Below, one piece after another: positions 42,642 through 54,146 of a DNA stretch of 64,000 bases. Positions within the stretch are counted from its first letter, which is position 1. Every line of letters begins with the position of its first letter. The translations under genes and the position numbers were made by a program. Source of the stretch: a virus; the IMG/VR virus record IMGVR_UViG_3300042891_000377, positions 40,172-104,171 of that record; one strand, given 5' to 3'. The notes beneath the pieces were generated by a model. It was not told the origin of the DNA, did not search any database, and saw nothing but the letters and a program-made list of their open reading frames with translations.

Positions 42642-42704
42642 ATGTATTTCGTGCCTAACCTAGGGCGTGTACATATTTTTATTTGCTTAATAAAGGAGTA
42701 ACAA

Positions 42705-44613
<1,909 letters not shown>

Positions 44614-44639
44614 TTAACTATAAGTTAATTGTTCCTAAA

Positions 44640-44669
44640 AATAGCACCTCCGGGTGCTATTTTTTTTTG
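44640..44669 (+). terminator. Terminator after groEL
   Basis: ATAGCACC-TCCG-GGTGCTAT followed by eight T. Confidence 0.92.
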
Positions 44670-44674
44670 CCTGG

Positions 44675-44691
44675 AATAAATACTGTATAAT
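44675..44691 (+). promoter_or_regulatory. Composite late-like promoter of the fibre operon
   Basis: AATAAATACTG directly followed by TATAAT, the same layout as TATAAATACTG-TACACT before the porin gene. No TTGACA lies upstream, which favours a phage-specific late factor. Confidence 0.5.
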
Positions 44692-44716
44692 TCATTAAAT
44701 GGGGAATATAGGAACC

Positions 44717-45994
44717 ATGGCAAATAGTAATTTCGTAGTACACAACGGGCTCACAGTTGGGCCGACAACAATCGATGCAACAAGCGGTAACGTTTCAATT
44801 CCGGTAGGAAAGATGATTACCATTGGTAACATTATTTTACGTGATAACGGTGATGGACAATTAGCTGTACGTGACATCACAGACAACAGCGATGCAATCA
44901 TCAATGCTACTTTAGATTCTGGATCACAGACATTAGGTAATATTCAAATTGGTAATAACCATATTGAATCAATTAACGCCAACGGACAACTTAGTCTTCG
45001 TCCAAACGGTACCGGTAATATTGCGCTTAGTTCAAATACCATTGATGTTGGGCGAGGCGGAGTCACAACTATTTCAACAGGCGGTACCTTCACAGGCGCT
45101 AATTTAACATTAGCACCGGGCGGAGCAGGATTTGTTGTTGTTACTGGTAATTTACAAGTTAGTGGTAATTTTGTTGTTAATGGTACTACAACAAATATTA
45201 ACTCAACGAATTTAGTTATTGAGGATAAAAATATTGTCCTTGCTGACGTTGCTGCACCTGATAATACTACTGCGGATGGTGGTGGTATTACACTTAAAGG
45301 TGCTACAGATAAAACTCTTAATTGGGTTAATGCAACTGCTGCATGGACATCATCTGAAGACTTTGCCTTGGCATCTGGTAAAGTTTATAAGATTAATGGT
45401 ACCTCAGTATTAAGCTCAACTACACTAGGATCTGGCGTAACAGGTTCTAGTTTAACTTCAGTTGGTACGTTGACTGCACTTACAGTTAGCGGTGCAATCA
45501 CAGTTAACAGCGGTAATGGTGTTACAGCCTTAATTAACGGTGGTACTAACGGAGTAGGTAATATTGGTTCATCAACTACAGGGTTTAACACAGTATTTGC
45601 TAAATCGACATCAGCACAATATGCTGACTTGGCAGAAAACTATCAAGCAGATGCAGCGTATACACCGGGCACAGTGGTACACTTTGGTGGTGAGTTCGAA
45701 GTTACAGCATGTGATACGGATATGTGTACTCGTGTGGCAGGTGTTGTATCTACTGCTCCGGCACACTTAATGAACACTGGTTTAGCGGGTGACAACGTAG
45801 TAGCACTAGCATTAACGGGTCGTGTTCCATGTCTAGTACAAGGCAATGTACGTAAAGGTGACATGATGGTAAGTGCAGGCAATGGCCGAGCAAGAGCAGA
45901 AGCTAATCCAAGTGTCGGATCAGTAATTGGTAAAGCAATAGAAAACTTTGATGGTCTAGAAGGCGTTATTGAAGTAGTGGTAGGCATTAGGTAA
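44717..45994 (+). CDS. Tail fibre protein with conserved C-terminal domain
   Basis: 425 aa from ATG 44717 (TAGGAACC upstream). Beta-helical fibre phrases (GNIQIGNNHIESINANGQLS, LTLAPGGAGFVVVTGNLQVS, TNLVIEDKNIVLADV), then a C-terminal globular domain from FAKSTSAQYADLAENYQADA to VVVGIR. That domain recurs at the end of the 47044-49023 protein. It resembles the fibre C-terminal domains of T4-like cyanophages. Probable role: distal or long tail fibre. Confidence 0.85.
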   Translation: MANSNFVVHNGLTVGPTTIDATSGNVSIPVGKMITIGNIILRDNGDGQLAVRDITDNSDAIINATLDSGSQTLGNIQIGNNHIESINANGQLSLRPNGTGNIALSSNTIDVGRGGVTTISTGGTFTGANLTLAPGGAGFVVVTGNLQVSGNFVVNGTTTNINSTNLVIEDKNIVLADVAAPDNTTADGGGITLKGATDKTLNWVNATAAWTSSEDFALASGKVYKINGTSVLSSTTLGSGVTGSSLTSVGTLTALTVSGAITVNSGNGVTALINGGTNGVGNIGSSTTGFNTVFAKSTSAQYADLAENYQADAAYTPGTVVHFGGEFEVTACDTDMCTRVAGVVSTAPAHLMNTGLAGDNVVALALTGRVPCLVQGNVRKGDMMVSAGNGRARAEANPSVGSVIGKAIENFDGLEGVIEVVVGIR

Positions 45995-46021
45995 TTAAAC
46001 ACTAAAATAGTATTAAAATAG

Positions 46022-46045
46022 AATAGGACCTTAGGGTCCTATTTT
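46022..46045 (+). terminator. Terminator between fibre genes
   Basis: AATAGGACC-TTA-GGGTCCTATT followed by TTCG; the T tract is short. Confidence 0.72.
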
Positions 46046-46047
46046 CG

Positions 46048-46057
46048 TATAAATACT
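46048..46057 (+). promoter_or_regulatory. T4-late-like promoter
   Basis: TATAAATACT, 21 nt before the next fibre ATG, with no -35 hexamer. It matches the T4 gp55 late consensus TATAAATA. Confidence 0.6.
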
Positions 46058-46078
46058 TAGAATAATACGAGAATCTCA

Positions 46079-47044
46079 ATGGCATTAACTAGACCAACCG
46101 CAGCTCAGATTAATACAGTGATCACATCCATCAGTGATCCAATAATGGTATTAAATCAAGGTAGCACTGCAGCCAATATAGACATTGGTTTTGTAATGAA
46201 TCGTACCAATGGTACAGTGGCTAATATAGCACTATTTTGGGATGAAAGTGCTAATACTTTTGCTACAGCATTTACTACGAATTCGGGTAGAACTGATGCT
46301 AATATTACAATTAGTGAATATGCTAATATTAAAGCAGGTACAATATTTGGTAACATTGGCGGCGGAAGTACATTAAGTAATGTCTATGTTACTGGCAGTC
46401 TGTTACCTGCAGCAAATGTCACGTTTGATCTAGGCAGCCCAACCCAACGTTGGCGTGAGGGGTGGTTTAGCGGTAGTACAATCCACATCGGTAGTGAATC
46501 TATCAGTGTAGACACCAATGGTAAATGGATGTTTACCAGTGATGGAACCACTGTAGAGTTAGGTAAAAATAATGATTTCAATCCGCCCAATGCAAACGTT
46601 TCTGGTGCAGTTACCGCAGGTAGTATTAATGTCACTGGGTTTGTGTCACAGGGAACAGGAACGTATGTAACACGTCAATATGTCCTACACGGCACAACAA
46701 CTAATGCTACAGAAACAGAGATACTAACAGTAGGTGCAGGTACAAGAATGCCTGTAAATACAAATACCACGGTACTGTATGATATACATATCGTAGCAAG
46801 AAGAACTGATGCCACCGGTGAATCTGCCGCATGGGAATTAGAAGGCTGTGCGGATAATTTTTCAGGTACAGTAGCTGACGTTGGCGATGTGTACGAAATT
46901 GTTGTAGCACAAGATGATGTAACATGGGATGTTGATGCTAGAGCAGACGACACAAATAATAGTATAAACTTGTATGTTACAGGTGCAGCAAATAAAACAA
47001 TCCGCTGGACCGCAGTGGTTAAAACAATTGAGGTAGCAGAATAA
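46079..47044 (+). CDS. Tail fibre/structural protein
   Basis: 321 aa. N terminus MALTRPTAAQINTVITSISD and repeated beta phrases (GTIFGNIGGGSTLSNVYVTG, FDLGSPTQRWREGWFSGSTI). The C-terminal 120 residues (TRQYVLHGTTTNATETEILT.. to IRWTAVVKTIEV) form a separate beta domain. TAATG links it to the next fibre. Probably a fibre segment or baseplate-proximal part. Confidence 0.8.
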   Translation: MALTRPTAAQINTVITSISDPIMVLNQGSTAANIDIGFVMNRTNGTVANIALFWDESANTFATAFTTNSGRTDANITISEYANIKAGTIFGNIGGGSTLSNVYVTGSLLPAANVTFDLGSPTQRWREGWFSGSTIHIGSESISVDTNGKWMFTSDGTTVELGKNNDFNPPNANVSGAVTAGSINVTGFVSQGTGTYVTRQYVLHGTTTNATETEILTVGAGTRMPVNTNTTVLYDIHIVARRTDATGESAAWELEGCADNFSGTVADVGDVYEIVVAQDDVTWDVDARADDTNNSINLYVTGAANKTIRWTAVVKTIEVAE

Positions 47045-49023
47045 TGTCGGCACGTATACGTTCATTTAAATTTGACAATGTATCAAAGAAAATATCTATT
47101 GCAGGGCAGGTAGTATCCGATGGATCAACTAGTACCCCTACAGTATCTGGTAATTTGTCAGCAAATACGCAGGGTAATATTACTTCTGTGGGTACATTAA
47201 GCTCGCTGGTTGTAACTGGTAATATATCAGCAGCAAATTACAATTATGCCAATGGTGTTAGTATATTAGCAGGGGTTATAGCTAATGCAGGAGCACAGTC
47301 TGCATCAATAGCATCGCTGAATACAACTAAGGCAAATCTGAGTGGTGCAACATTCTCTGGACCAGTTACGACTACAGAATTATTTGTTACATCCCCGGGT
47401 GGTGACGAGGGTGGACAACTTAACCTAGCTCCGTCAGCGACCAATACTACTTTAGCTGGCAATGTTGTTATTGATGTATTCCAAAATAGATTAAGAATTT
47501 TCGAAGGAGGCGGAACAGCTCGCGGTGGATATTTTGATCTATCAGGATTAAGTGCAGGTGTAGGTACTAACCTAGCCGCAGGCGGTGGCGGTTCTCCGGG
47601 CGGAACAAATTCACAAATACAATTTAATAATTCTTCTTCGTTTGGTGGTGCATTAAGTTTATATTACTTTTCAGGTAATGGTGTAGTTTTAGCCAACGCT
47701 GCCGTTGCATCAACTTCAACTACGACCGGTGCACTGCAAGTATCTGGTGGTATTGGTGTAGCTGGTAATGTGTGGTGTGGTCAAGTTTATTCAACTAATA
47801 ATGGCAACGGTACTAACTATAGAATCGGTGATGACGCTTGGTTGGGTGATGTGAATACAGCAGATACTGCACAAATAATGGGCGCACAGAATGGTAATAA
47901 TGGTTATTTACGATTTGGTAATGTAGGTACAGAAACATTAGGTCGTGCCGGTAGTGGTGCGTTAACCTGGACAGGTACGTTCTCTGCGGGCAACATTAAT
48001 TCCGATAATCATAATTATGCAAATGGTACTTCGATAATTACCACATTATCAACTACTATTACCACTGCTAACACTAACATGAAAGGATATGTTGATGGGC
48101 AGATATCGACTACTAGTTCATCAGTAACCACAGCCAACACCAACATGAAAGGATATGTTGATGCGGCTAATACTATACAGTCAAATCAAATAGCAGGTGC
48201 CAATGCTGCTATAGTTACTGCTAACACAGCACTTAAAGGTTATACTGATGCTGCAATTACTACAGTTACCAATTCAGTTACTGGTGCTAATGCCGCAATA
48301 CCTGTCTATACTGCTGGTATCACTGCTCCAAGTAGCCCAAAATCAAATGATGTATGGTACGATACTGCAACAGATATAACATTTTTATATATAAACGATG
48401 GTGATAGTAATCAATGGGTTGATATAACATCAACTCCGCTAAATGTTGCAGTATCTACGGTAACCGGAACCACGTTAAGTATTTCGGGCGCCGGATCTAT
48501 AGGTACTACATTTAGTTCTGGAGCACATACTATTACTGGTAGTCCTACTACTGCCCTTATTAATGGTGGTACAAATGGAGTAGGGAATATCGGAGCTAGT
48601 GGTGCTACATTTAATACTATATTTGCAAAATCAACTTCGGCTCAATATGCCGATTTGGCAGAAAAATATACATCAGATAATGAGTATAACCCAGGTACTG
48701 TTTTAATATTTGGAGGATTACAGGAAGTTACAATATCAACCAACTCGCATGATCCTACGGTTGCTGGGGTCGTAACTACAAATCCTGCATATCTAATGAA
48801 TAATGATATTATCGGAGTAGCAGTTGCACTAACCGGAAGAGTACCATGTCAAGTAAAGGGGCCGGTAAATAAAGGTGATAGATTAGTTTCCAGTAGCACT
48901 CATGGTACAGCACAACGATTAAGTATGAGTGAATATACTCCGGGTTGTATAATAGGTAAGAGCTTAGAAACAATCGAAACTAACGAAATTAAATTAATTG
49001 AAGTAGCAATAGGAAGATTTTAA
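47044..49023 (+). CDS. Large tail fibre protein
   Basis: 659 aa. The shaft includes two close copies of TANTNMKGYVD followed by a third diverged copy, and NYNYANG/NHNYANGTSI repeats. The C-terminal domain from ALINGGTNGVGNIGASGATF to IEVAIGRF is paralogous to that of the 44717 gene. Likely a trimeric long-fibre subunit that touches the receptor. Start overlaps the preceding stop. Confidence 0.85.
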   Translation: MSARIRSFKFDNVSKKISIAGQVVSDGSTSTPTVSGNLSANTQGNITSVGTLSSLVVTGNISAANYNYANGVSILAGVIANAGAQSASIASLNTTKANLSGATFSGPVTTTELFVTSPGGDEGGQLNLAPSATNTTLAGNVVIDVFQNRLRIFEGGGTARGGYFDLSGLSAGVGTNLAAGGGGSPGGTNSQIQFNNSSSFGGALSLYYFSGNGVVLANAAVASTSTTTGALQVSGGIGVAGNVWCGQVYSTNNGNGTNYRIGDDAWLGDVNTADTAQIMGAQNGNNGYLRFGNVGTETLGRAGSGALTWTGTFSAGNINSDNHNYANGTSIITTLSTTITTANTNMKGYVDGQISTTSSSVTTANTNMKGYVDAANTIQSNQIAGANAAIVTANTALKGYTDAAITTVTNSVTGANAAIPVYTAGITAPSSPKSNDVWYDTATDITFLYINDGDSNQWVDITSTPLNVAVSTVTGTTLSISGAGSIGTTFSSGAHTITGSPTTALINGGTNGVGNIGASGATFNTIFAKSTSAQYADLAEKYTSDNEYNPGTVLIFGGLQEVTISTNSHDPTVAGVVTTNPAYLMNNDIIGVAVALTGRVPCQVKGPVNKGDRLVSSSTHGTAQRLSMSEYTPGCIIGKSLETIETNEIKLIEVAIGRF

Positions 49024-49025
49024 TC

Positions 49026-49784
49026 ATGGCAGGATTTCCAACTGGTCCAACCAATGGGCAACAAGTAACAGCAAATGGAATTACATACACTTATAATAGT
49101 ACCAAAACAGCTTGGGTGCGCAATACTACAGCTGGTACAAACTTAACAGCGGCAAGTTTAGCAGTTACAAATAGTACAGCAAGTACTAGTTCGGCCTCGG
49201 GTGCCTTAATAGTAACAGGCGGTGTGGGCATTGGCGGTAATTTATATGTTGCCGGAGCAATAAACATTGCTACATTAGGAGTAACTACGCTTACAGTTAG
49301 TACAACTTCGTCGCTTGCCGCTGCAACAGCCGCATCTTTATCTACAGCAACAATAGTGGCATCAGGTACAACGCAAGTGCAGTCACTTGGTATAGGTACT
49401 GCTGCAAGTGGAATAACAGGTGAGATACGTGCAACAAATGCCATTACAGCATTTTATTCAGACAAACGATTAAAAACAAATTTCAAAACAATTGAAAACC
49501 CATTAGACAAAGTAGATCAACTTACTGGACTAATGTACACACAAAATGCATTAGCTGAACAGTTTGGGTATAATGATTACTCACAACAAGTTGGCGTGTT
49601 TGCACAAGATGTACAACAAGTACAACCAGAAGCAGTCAAACCTGCTCCATTTGATATTGCTGAAGATGGTACAAGTAGTTCGGGCGAAAACTACCTTACT
49701 GTACAATACGAAAAATTAATTCCGTTATTAATCGAAGCAATTAAAGAATTAAGGGCTGAAGTAAATCAGTTAAAAGGACTTTAA
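49026..49784 (+). CDS. Tail fibre with endosialidase-type intramolecular chaperone (S74)
   Basis: 252 aa. N-terminal GFPTGPTNGQQVTANGITYT is a common phage fibre module. The C-terminal 110 residues (FYSDKRLKTNFKTIENPLDK.. and GVFAQDVQQVQPEAV) form the Peptidase_S74 domain, with the SDKRLK signature near the self-cleavage site, ending in a trimeric coiled coil (LIEAIKELRAEVNQLKGL). The domain guides trimerisation and then cuts itself off. Confidence 0.92.
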   Translation: MAGFPTGPTNGQQVTANGITYTYNSTKTAWVRNTTAGTNLTAASLAVTNSTASTSSASGALIVTGGVGIGGNLYVAGAINIATLGVTTLTVSTTSSLAAATAASLSTATIVASGTTQVQSLGIGTAASGITGEIRATNAITAFYSDKRLKTNFKTIENPLDKVDQLTGLMYTQNALAEQFGYNDYSQQVGVFAQDVQQVQPEAVKPAPFDIAEDGTSSSGENYLTVQYEKLIPLLIEAIKELRAEVNQLKGL

Positions 49785-49785
49785 C

Positions 49786-51105
49786 GTGGCAGTTAGCTTA
49801 ACTACTTCTAACTATAATCTATTAGACCCATCATCTTGGACTGCTGGATCTGGCAGTGTTGGTATATTTTCTGCAAATGGTGATACTGGAGAACAAAACA
49901 GATATATTGGCACGGATCCCTGGGGCAATGCTGCAATGGTTTGGCAATCAGTTCCATCGGGCAATAGTGGAGCCGACGGCGGATGGAACACTAGTGGAGT
50001 ATCTATCGATTCATCTAAATTATATAGATTTTCTGTCTGGGTTAAACGAACATCAGCAACTGGCGGCGGAACATTCTACTTTGGTCTACAAAGCAGTTCG
50101 GGTTCTACAGTAGGATTAGATAATGATGTTGTAAATACCAACCCATATTTTGATTATCGCGGAACTTCTGCGTTAACACAAAATCAATGGTATCTTTTTG
50201 TGGGTCATTGTTATCCAGCAACATATTATAGTCGGTTGCCACACGACGACAGTGGATATTATACCACCTCAGGAAGAGTTGGGTGGAATGCAGGTAATGT
50301 ACCAAACGATTGTAGGTGGGTAGCAGGAACAACTACTGCGGTGCATCGAACATATCATTACTATTGTGCAGAGGCTACTACCCATCTTGAATTTTTCTAT
50401 CCGAGGATCGACTGCATTGACGGAACACACCCGTCAATACAGAGGTTATTGTCTAATCCATCTGATTCGGAACGAATTACTTTTCCTGATTCTACGAGTC
50501 AAAGTACTAATTTTGACAGTGCAAAAGATGCCGGAAAACTAATGTCTACTACAACATTTACGAGTTCAGGTACCTGGATTAAACCACCGGCGTGTACTCG
50601 AATTATTGTTAAAGTAGTCGGCGCCGGCGGTGGCGCCTCTGGGTATTGCGAAAGTGGCGGCGCCGGCGGTTACTCAGAAAAAGTAATAGATGTTGCACAA
50701 ATATCTACTGTTGCAGTTACAGTAGGCGGCGGTGGGGGTGCTGTTGGTTACTACGCAGCAGGTGGAAACGGTGGTACAAGTTCATTTGGGTCTTACTGCT
50801 CCGCCACCGGCGGGTATGGAGCAAACCAACATGCAGGTCATACAGGTGGCCACGGTGGGGTTGGTTCTAGTGGTGATGTCAACTTTCTAGGTGGCACAGG
50901 GACTGGCCACGGAAATACTGGCGGCAGAGAAGCAGTTGGCACCGGCGGAGCGGGTTATTGGGGCGGCGGAAAAAGAGCATCACATTCCACTAATGCTGAT
51001 GTTGGCTATTCAGCGCCAGGCGCTGGTGGATGTGGCGGAGCAATGCAAGGATGGGTAGGCAGTGCAGGTGCCTCGGGATTAGTTGTTGTATATGAATATA
51101 GATAA
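49786..51105 (+). CDS. Glycine-rich adhesin-like tail protein, copy 1
   Basis: 439 aa, GTG start with AAAGGAC upstream. Residues 1-220 form a beta-rich domain absent from the two copies downstream (YNLLDPSSWTAGSGSVGIFS..). From about residue 230 begins the shared unit: ITFPDSTSQST, FTSSGTWIKPPACTRIIVKV, then Gly-rich loops (GGGGGAVGYYAAGGNGGTSS, GGTGTGHGNTGG). Gly-rich loop clusters recall the gp38-type receptor adhesins of T-even phages. Tip or receptor-binding role inferred. Confidence 0.75.
   Translation: MAVSLTTSNYNLLDPSSWTAGSGSVGIFSANGDTGEQNRYIGTDPWGNAAMVWQSVPSGNSGADGGWNTSGVSIDSSKLYRFSVWVKRTSATGGGTFYFGLQSSSGSTVGLDNDVVNTNPYFDYRGTSALTQNQWYLFVGHCYPATYYSRLPHDDSGYYTTSGRVGWNAGNVPNDCRWVAGTTTAVHRTYHYYCAEATTHLEFFYPRIDCIDGTHPSIQRLLSNPSDSERITFPDSTSQSTNFDSAKDAGKLMSTTTFTSSGTWIKPPACTRIIVKVVGAGGGASGYCESGGAGGYSEKVIDVAQISTVAVTVGGGGGAVGYYAAGGNGGTSSFGSYCSATGGYGANQHAGHTGGHGGVGSSGDVNFLGGTGTGHGNTGGREAVGTGGAGYWGGGKRASHSTNADVGYSAPGAGGCGGAMQGWVGSAGASGLVVVYEYR
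50479..50507 (+). repeat. 29-bp direct repeat shared by adjacent adhesin genes
   Basis: A 29-nt block beginning ACTTTTCCTGATTCTACG occurs identically at 50479-50507 and 51145-51173, at the start of the shared unit in copies 1 and 2. Further near-identical stretches follow in the Gly-rich parts. This could support recombination between the copies. Confidence 0.8.
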
Positions 51106-51114
51106 GGAATTATC

Positions 51115-51786
51115 ATGGCAATTACATTAACCGCAACAGGAATCACTTTTCCTGATTCTACGAGTCAAAGTACCAAATTTGACAGTACGATAGATGTGGG
51201 TAGAATTATTAATATAACTTCATTTACTACAACGGGTACTTGGACCAAACCTGCTGGGTGTACGTCTGTGTTAGTTAAACTTGTGGGCGGTGGCGGTGGC
51301 GCCGCTGGGTATTGCGAAAGTGGCGGCGGTGGCGGTTATTCGGAAAAGGTTATTGATGTCACAGCAGTTGCCACAGTTGCAGTTACAGTAGGCGGTGGTG
51401 GTTCCTCGGTTGGTTACTACGCAGCTGGCGCAGCTGGTGGTACAAGTTCATTTGGTGCATACTGTTCTGCAACTGGTGGTGGTGGTGCAAATACAGGAGG
51501 TTCTCACTGTGGCGGCAACCCGGGATTAGGCAGTGGCGGAAGTATAAATCTATATGGCGGAGTCGGAACAGGTCACACAAACCATGGTGGCCATTTCCCT
51601 GGTGGTCAAGGCGGCGGAACATTCTTTGGGTCGAGTGGCACAGTAAATCGAGCCACCACAAGTAATAAATTATATAACGGATCACCAGGAACAGGCGGGC
51701 CTGGTGGTAGAACAAATGATGGCAGCGGCGGCGCTGGTATTGCAAATGGCGAGTCCGGTCTTGTTATCGTTTATGCATATAGTTGA
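51115..51786 (+). CDS. Glycine-rich adhesin-like tail protein, copy 2
   Basis: 223 aa. Shared leader MAITLTATGITFPDSTSQST, then TFTTTGTWTKPAGCTSVLVK and a Gly-rich region whose loops differ from copy 1 (GGSHCGGNPGLGSGGSINLY, GGHFPGGQGGG). The conserved phrase YCESGGGGGYSEKVIDV is kept. Ends GLVIVYAYS. Ten nt after copy 1. Confidence 0.75.
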   Translation: MAITLTATGITFPDSTSQSTKFDSTIDVGRIINITSFTTTGTWTKPAGCTSVLVKLVGGGGGAAGYCESGGGGGYSEKVIDVTAVATVAVTVGGGGSSVGYYAAGAAGGTSSFGAYCSATGGGGANTGGSHCGGNPGLGSGGSINLYGGVGTGHTNHGGHFPGGQGGGTFFGSSGTVNRATTSNKLYNGSPGTGGPGGRTNDGSGGAGIANGESGLVIVYAYS

Positions 51787-51795
51787 GGGAATAAC

Positions 51796-52458
51796 ATGGC
51801 AATCACATTAGGTATAAATGGTATTACTTTTTCAGATAATTCGATACAATTATCTAATTTTGACAGCTCGATTAGTACAGGTAAGTTATTATCTATATCG
51901 ACCTTTACAGCATCAGGCACATGGACTAAACCATCTGGCTGTACGAATATTGTAGTTAAAGTTGTTGGTGGTGGTGGTGGTGGTTCATCATACTGTGAAA
52001 GTGGTGGTGGTGGTGGATTTAGTGAAAAGAGGCTGGATGTAACCGCAGTTTCTACTGTTGCAGTTACAGTAGGTGGCGGCGGCCTATTAGCAGCTTATTC
52101 CGGCGGCAACGCTGGTGGTACAAGTTCATTTGGTGCATACTGTTCTGCCACTGGTGGATATGGATCTAATCAGAATCTTGGTCATACAGGTGGGTTTGGT
52201 GGTGTTGGATCTGGCGGCGATATTAATCTATACGGTGGATCCGGAACCGGTCATGGTAATTCTATGGGCAACGGAGCAATAGGTAAAGGCGGCCCTAGTT
52301 ATTGGGGCGGAAATTCTAATTTAACTGGACGACATCAAAATCCTGGTGGAACAAGAACAGCGGCACCTGGAGCAGGTGGTACAGGCGGTGTTACAAACGA
52401 AAATTTAGGTGGCCAAGGTGGGATGAATGGGCTAGTAGTTGTATGGGAATATAAATAA
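51796..52458 (+). CDS. Glycine-rich adhesin-like tail protein, copy 3
   Basis: 220 aa, same plan: MAITLGINGITFSDNSIQLS, TFTASGTWTKPSGCTNIVVK, YCESGGGGGFSEKRLDV, then loops unlike copies 1 and 2 (GGFGGVGSGGDINLYGGSG, SYWGGNSNLTGRHQNPGG). Ends GLVVVWEYK. Three tandem paralogues with a constant frame and variable loops suggest a host-range repertoire. Confidence 0.75.
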   Translation: MAITLGINGITFSDNSIQLSNFDSSISTGKLLSISTFTASGTWTKPSGCTNIVVKVVGGGGGGSSYCESGGGGGFSEKRLDVTAVSTVAVTVGGGGLLAAYSGGNAGGTSSFGAYCSATGGYGSNQNLGHTGGFGGVGSGGDINLYGGSGTGHGNSMGNGAIGKGGPSYWGGNSNLTGRHQNPGGTRTAAPGAGGTGGVTNENLGGQGGMNGLVVVWEYK

Positions 52459-52472
52459 AGGAGTGCAGTAAA

Positions 52473-52880
52473 ATGAAAAGAGCATTAATACATAGTGCAG
52501 AACCAGGTAGAGTTTGTGACGTAGTAGAGATTGGTAGTGAATTTGAAGTATCCCCAGATTTTAGTTGGATTGATTGCCCAGACGATACAACATCATCGCA
52601 CACCTATGATGCAGACACACAGACATTTAAAGCATTTGATATGTTATCAATGCCGGGGTTTACTGAAAATGCATATAAAATTGCACGTTCGATTGCATAT
52701 ACAGACATTGGTAATCAATTGGATATGTTATATAAAGAATTGCAAGCAACGGGTACAATTAGCAATGTTGGTCCGTGGTCAACACACATAACAGCAGTTA
52801 AAGGTGCAATACCAAAAGATGATCCTGCCGCAGTACTAGCGTGGAATATTGCACAGGTGCAAGCAAATAACCCGCAATAG
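52473..52880 (+). CDS. Probable tail-fibre accessory/assembly protein
   Basis: 135 aa. MKRALIHSAEPGRVCDVVEI and FSWIDCPDDTTSSHTYDADT resemble small phage proteins encoded right after fibre genes; the C-terminal half is helical. Co-directional, 14 nt from the adhesin genes, AAAGGAG site. Chaperone function is inferred from position. Confidence 0.6.
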   Translation: MKRALIHSAEPGRVCDVVEIGSEFEVSPDFSWIDCPDDTTSSHTYDADTQTFKAFDMLSMPGFTENAYKIARSIAYTDIGNQLDMLYKELQATGTISNVGPWSTHITAVKGAIPKDDPAAVLAWNIAQVQANNPQ

Positions 52881-52881
52881 G

Positions 52882-52910
52882 TTGTAATACACAATCGTTT
52901 CGTGTATAAT
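52882..52910 (+). promoter_or_regulatory. Promoter before the 52.9 kb gene
   Basis: TTGTAA-17 nt-TATAAT; weak -35, perfect -10. The ATG at 52917 is 6 nt beyond the -10, so translation would be leaderless. Confidence 0.55.
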
Positions 52911-52916
52911 ATTAGT

Positions 52917-54146
52917 ATGACCACATACTCGAAACGATTTTCAATAGCACACTGGGATAGACTCTCAGAAGAACATGCTGATGCTTATTATACAATGTTT
53001 AAGAATGCAAGTCCTGAATTTTTAGACAATATTCACGATATCTACTTTGGCAAATACTTTTACTATAATTACAATGGTGTAGATAAACGATGTGGAAATC
53101 CAATGGGAGTCGAAGCATCGGACACTCACATTGATTACCTATTTAAAATACAAGAAGAACTTGGTGTTGAAATATCACTTACATTTAACACTGTTCAAGT
53201 ACCGCACGAAGTAATATTCAATTACGAAATTAGACAACAGTTTGTGCAATGGATTGGTTCATATTATGATCGTGGATTACGTAGTTGTACTATGTCAAGC
53301 GAACACATATTGCGTACAGGTGAGTTACAAACACGCTGCCCTGATATGCGATGGAAAAGCACAGTAAATCAAATTGTATCCGACGCACAGCAATTTATTG
53401 ACTATGCGTATCTTGGATACAATACTATTTTATTAGACAGAAGTTTAAATAGAAACATTAAAGAACTTAAAAAGATTAAGAAGGCACAGGACTATCTTAA
53501 TGGCAAAAACCCCCAAAAGAAATTACTAACATCATTGCTGATTGCCGAAGCATGTGTTTACCATTGCCCGTTTAAGAAAGAACACGATAGCGTAGGCGAA
53601 GTTATAAGCACTGAGTATTTTAGAGATGCCGCCAATCTTTCGTGTAATGGCTGGCGTGGTTCGGAAGCATTTAAACAATTACCGCGAGTGGGCATTGACT
53701 TAGTTGCTGTTGATGCAAAAACATTAAATCAATTTTTAGATCTAGTTGATATATTTAAATTCTCCGGACGATTAACTCAAGCACCATTCCTTGCTAAAGA
53801 TGCCAAGTATGCTAAAGCAGTATGGTTTTATAAGACACAAAAACTAGATCAACAGAACACAAATATTGGCAACACAGTATACGCAGATAACTATAAAGAT
53901 ATAGTCGATAATAATCTTGCACCGTTACACGATTGGATTCCTGGTTGGATTGATACACGATTTACTAAAGAAGATTATAAAACAACTTACACAATTTATA
54001 CTGGCATATGGTCGACTGCTCCGGGTAAGAAGTTAGAGAAACTATTAACAACGTGTAGAAATCAGTGTTGGGATTGTCATCAATGCGAACGTACATTTGG
54101 TACAGATGATATCGATTCTGCATTGCAACTAAGGAAAGTAGTATGA
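52917..54146 (+). CDS. Unknown protein, weakly U32-peptidase-like
   Basis: 409 aa from ATG 52917. Cys-rich at the end (CRNQCWDCHQCERTFG) and with EACVYHCPFKKEHDS in the middle. The progression LTFNTVQVP, RSCTMSSEHIL, NTILLDRSLNRNIKELKKI and LLIAEACVYHCPF recalls the barrel and cysteine arrangement of the U32/UbiU-UbiV family, which can hold an iron-sulfur cluster. The similarity is a by-eye impression only. Overlaps the halogenase start by 4 nt, so the two may act together. Confidence 0.5.
   Translation: MTTYSKRFSIAHWDRLSEEHADAYYTMFKNASPEFLDNIHDIYFGKYFYYNYNGVDKRCGNPMGVEASDTHIDYLFKIQEELGVEISLTFNTVQVPHEVIFNYEIRQQFVQWIGSYYDRGLRSCTMSSEHILRTGELQTRCPDMRWKSTVNQIVSDAQQFIDYAYLGYNTILLDRSLNRNIKELKKIKKAQDYLNGKNPQKKLLTSLLIAEACVYHCPFKKEHDSVGEVISTEYFRDAANLSCNGWRGSEAFKQLPRVGIDLVAVDAKTLNQFLDLVDIFKFSGRLTQAPFLAKDAKYAKAVWFYKTQKLDQQNTNIGNTVYADNYKDIVDNNLAPLHDWIPGWIDTRFTKEDYKTTYTIYTGIWSTAPGKKLEKLLTTCRNQCWDCHQCERTFGTDDIDSALQLRKVV

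Noticed and set aside
50479-52400. CRISPR-like or tandem DNA repeat array
   Set aside because: The repeats are coding Gly-rich motifs in three paralogous genes with no regular spacer length.
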